A stretch of 64,000 nucleotides of DNA, taken from Owenweeksia sp963758205. Lineage in GTDB: Bacteria; Bacteroidota; Bacteroidia; Flavobacteriales; Schleiferiaceae. The position numbers and the translations under genes were made by a program. The stretch is taken from positions 558,001 through 622,000 of the forward strand of contig CAVWUM010000006.1 in assembly GCA_963758205.1 (NCBI GenBank). Reading direction: 5' to 3'. The notes under the pieces were generated by a model. That model was given only the letters and a program-made list of their open reading frames with translations, searched no databases and was not told the DNA's origin. Each line of letters starts with the position of its first letter. The first letter of the stretch is position 1. Shown in pieces: positions 63,737 through 64,000 of the stretch.

Positions 63737-64000
63737 ATGAAGCAAATTTTAGTTCAGTTAGTTGTTGCTATTGCAGCAATAGGAGCAGGATACTTTTTTG
63801 ATTCTGAAATGATCACTGCAAGCCTATATGGAGGCGCGGCAGGGATTATTTTGGCAATACTTATCCAAGGAATTGACTGGCTGACTGAGCATGCAAAGTG
63901 GCTGGGAATCTATATTGACGCATATCGGCCTTTTGCTCATAAGGAAATCAGAATTTCTACTGCCTATCTATTCAAAATTGAGCAAAATGGTAAATACCTC
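63737..64000 (+). CDS. Partial two-TM protein, resembles SMODS-associated NUDIX family
   Basis: The frame starts at an ATG at 63737, preceded by GAAGAAGG as a ribosome site, and is open to the window edge (88 residues seen). Two transmembrane helices are clear (ILVQLVVAIAAIGAGYFF and SLYGGAAGIILAILIQGIDWL). The segment after them, EIRISTAYLFKIEQNGKYL, is like the start of the SMODS-associated NUDIX domain (usual form RISxxYLFRIKIDGKYLLV), which is found with two N-terminal TM helices in CBASS-type antiphage loci. The catalytic Nudix box, if there is one, lies beyond the window. The assignment is from memory of the motif. Confidence 0.45.
   Translation, partial: MKQILVQLVVAIAAIGAGYFFDSEMITASLYGGAAGIILAILIQGIDWLTEHAKWLGIYIDAYRPFAHKEIRISTAYLFKIEQNGKYL

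Noticed and set aside
1..64000. CRISPR array or rRNA operon
   Set aside because: No regularly spaced repeats and no rRNA-like conserved blocks were found on either strand.

Overview
The window reads as a chromosomal segment of a Bacteroidota bacterium, probably a free-living and perhaps marine Flavobacteriia/Cytophagia-type organism. The evidence is a C-terminal type IX secretion (T9SS type A) sorting domain, fused CzcA-TolC metal pumps, MbnP/MbnH-like copper proteins, DUF6660 and HlyD/FtsX-type exporters, weak Shine-Dalgarno signals and several lipoproteins with SC/GC lipoboxes. No rRNA, CRISPR array or insertion sequence was seen. Genus-level assignment is not possible by eye.

Layout. 1-11 kb is stress and DNA repair: a partial FAD oxidoreductase, a DUF892 (YciE-type) ferritin-like protein, the TIGR03915/TIGR03916 putative DNA repair pair (the latter radical SAM), LigD plus Ku (bacterial NHEJ), catalase-peroxidase KatG, a 2H phosphoesterase and an EcsC-family protein. 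11.3-12.5 kb holds two small unknown genes, a GNAT pseudogene scrap and repeat-rich DNA. 12.5-20.4 kb is a histidine kinase and NtrC-type regulator divergent from a MacAB-like adaptor/ATPase/permease operon, with a good sigma-54 box in front of the operon. 20.6-27.8 kb is a tight pair: a carotenoid oxygenase followed 9 nt later by a 1678-residue kinase/AAA/GAF/adenylate cyclase. 27.8-32.2 kb is mixed: small unknowns, GAPDH, DUF2231, DUF1801.

32.2-37.4 kb is a sulfur block: a LysR regulator with a YeiH-type exporter, a persulfide dioxygenase-rhodanese fusion, a TauE/SafE exporter and a Crp/Fnr regulator. A GTNAC-N4-GTNAC motif lies in front of both the dioxygenase and TauE. 37.5-40.5 kb has secreted proteins, one with a single-base frameshift. 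40.5-51.7 kb is a copper/heavy-metal block: a CxxCxC barrel, an MbnH-like di-heme protein, an MbnP-like protein, small Cys proteins, a flavin reductase, a CusB-like adaptor, a CusA/CzcA-TolC fusion and DUF6660. 51.9-58.3 kb has a ChrR-like cupin, a 1172-residue TraB/GumN protein and a tandem pair of YtkA/FixH-like lipoproteins.

At about 58.36 kb the sequence carries the 3' end only of a tRNA gene followed by its terminator. This is the typical scar of an element integrated into a tRNA. Everything to the right looks like accessory DNA: a small conserved protein, a four-gene module (an unknown 'MARQ' protein, DUF5675 and two tiny membrane proteins), a Cys-motif protein, a HIRAN protein flanked by two near-identical 68-bp repeats, about 0.7 kb of GC-rich, hairpin-dense DNA without a believable gene, a small 'GVRKEK' protein, and the first 88 residues of a two-TM protein that resembles the SMODS-associated NUDIX family of CBASS-type defence loci. 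This right-hand island is the best place to look for something undescribed.
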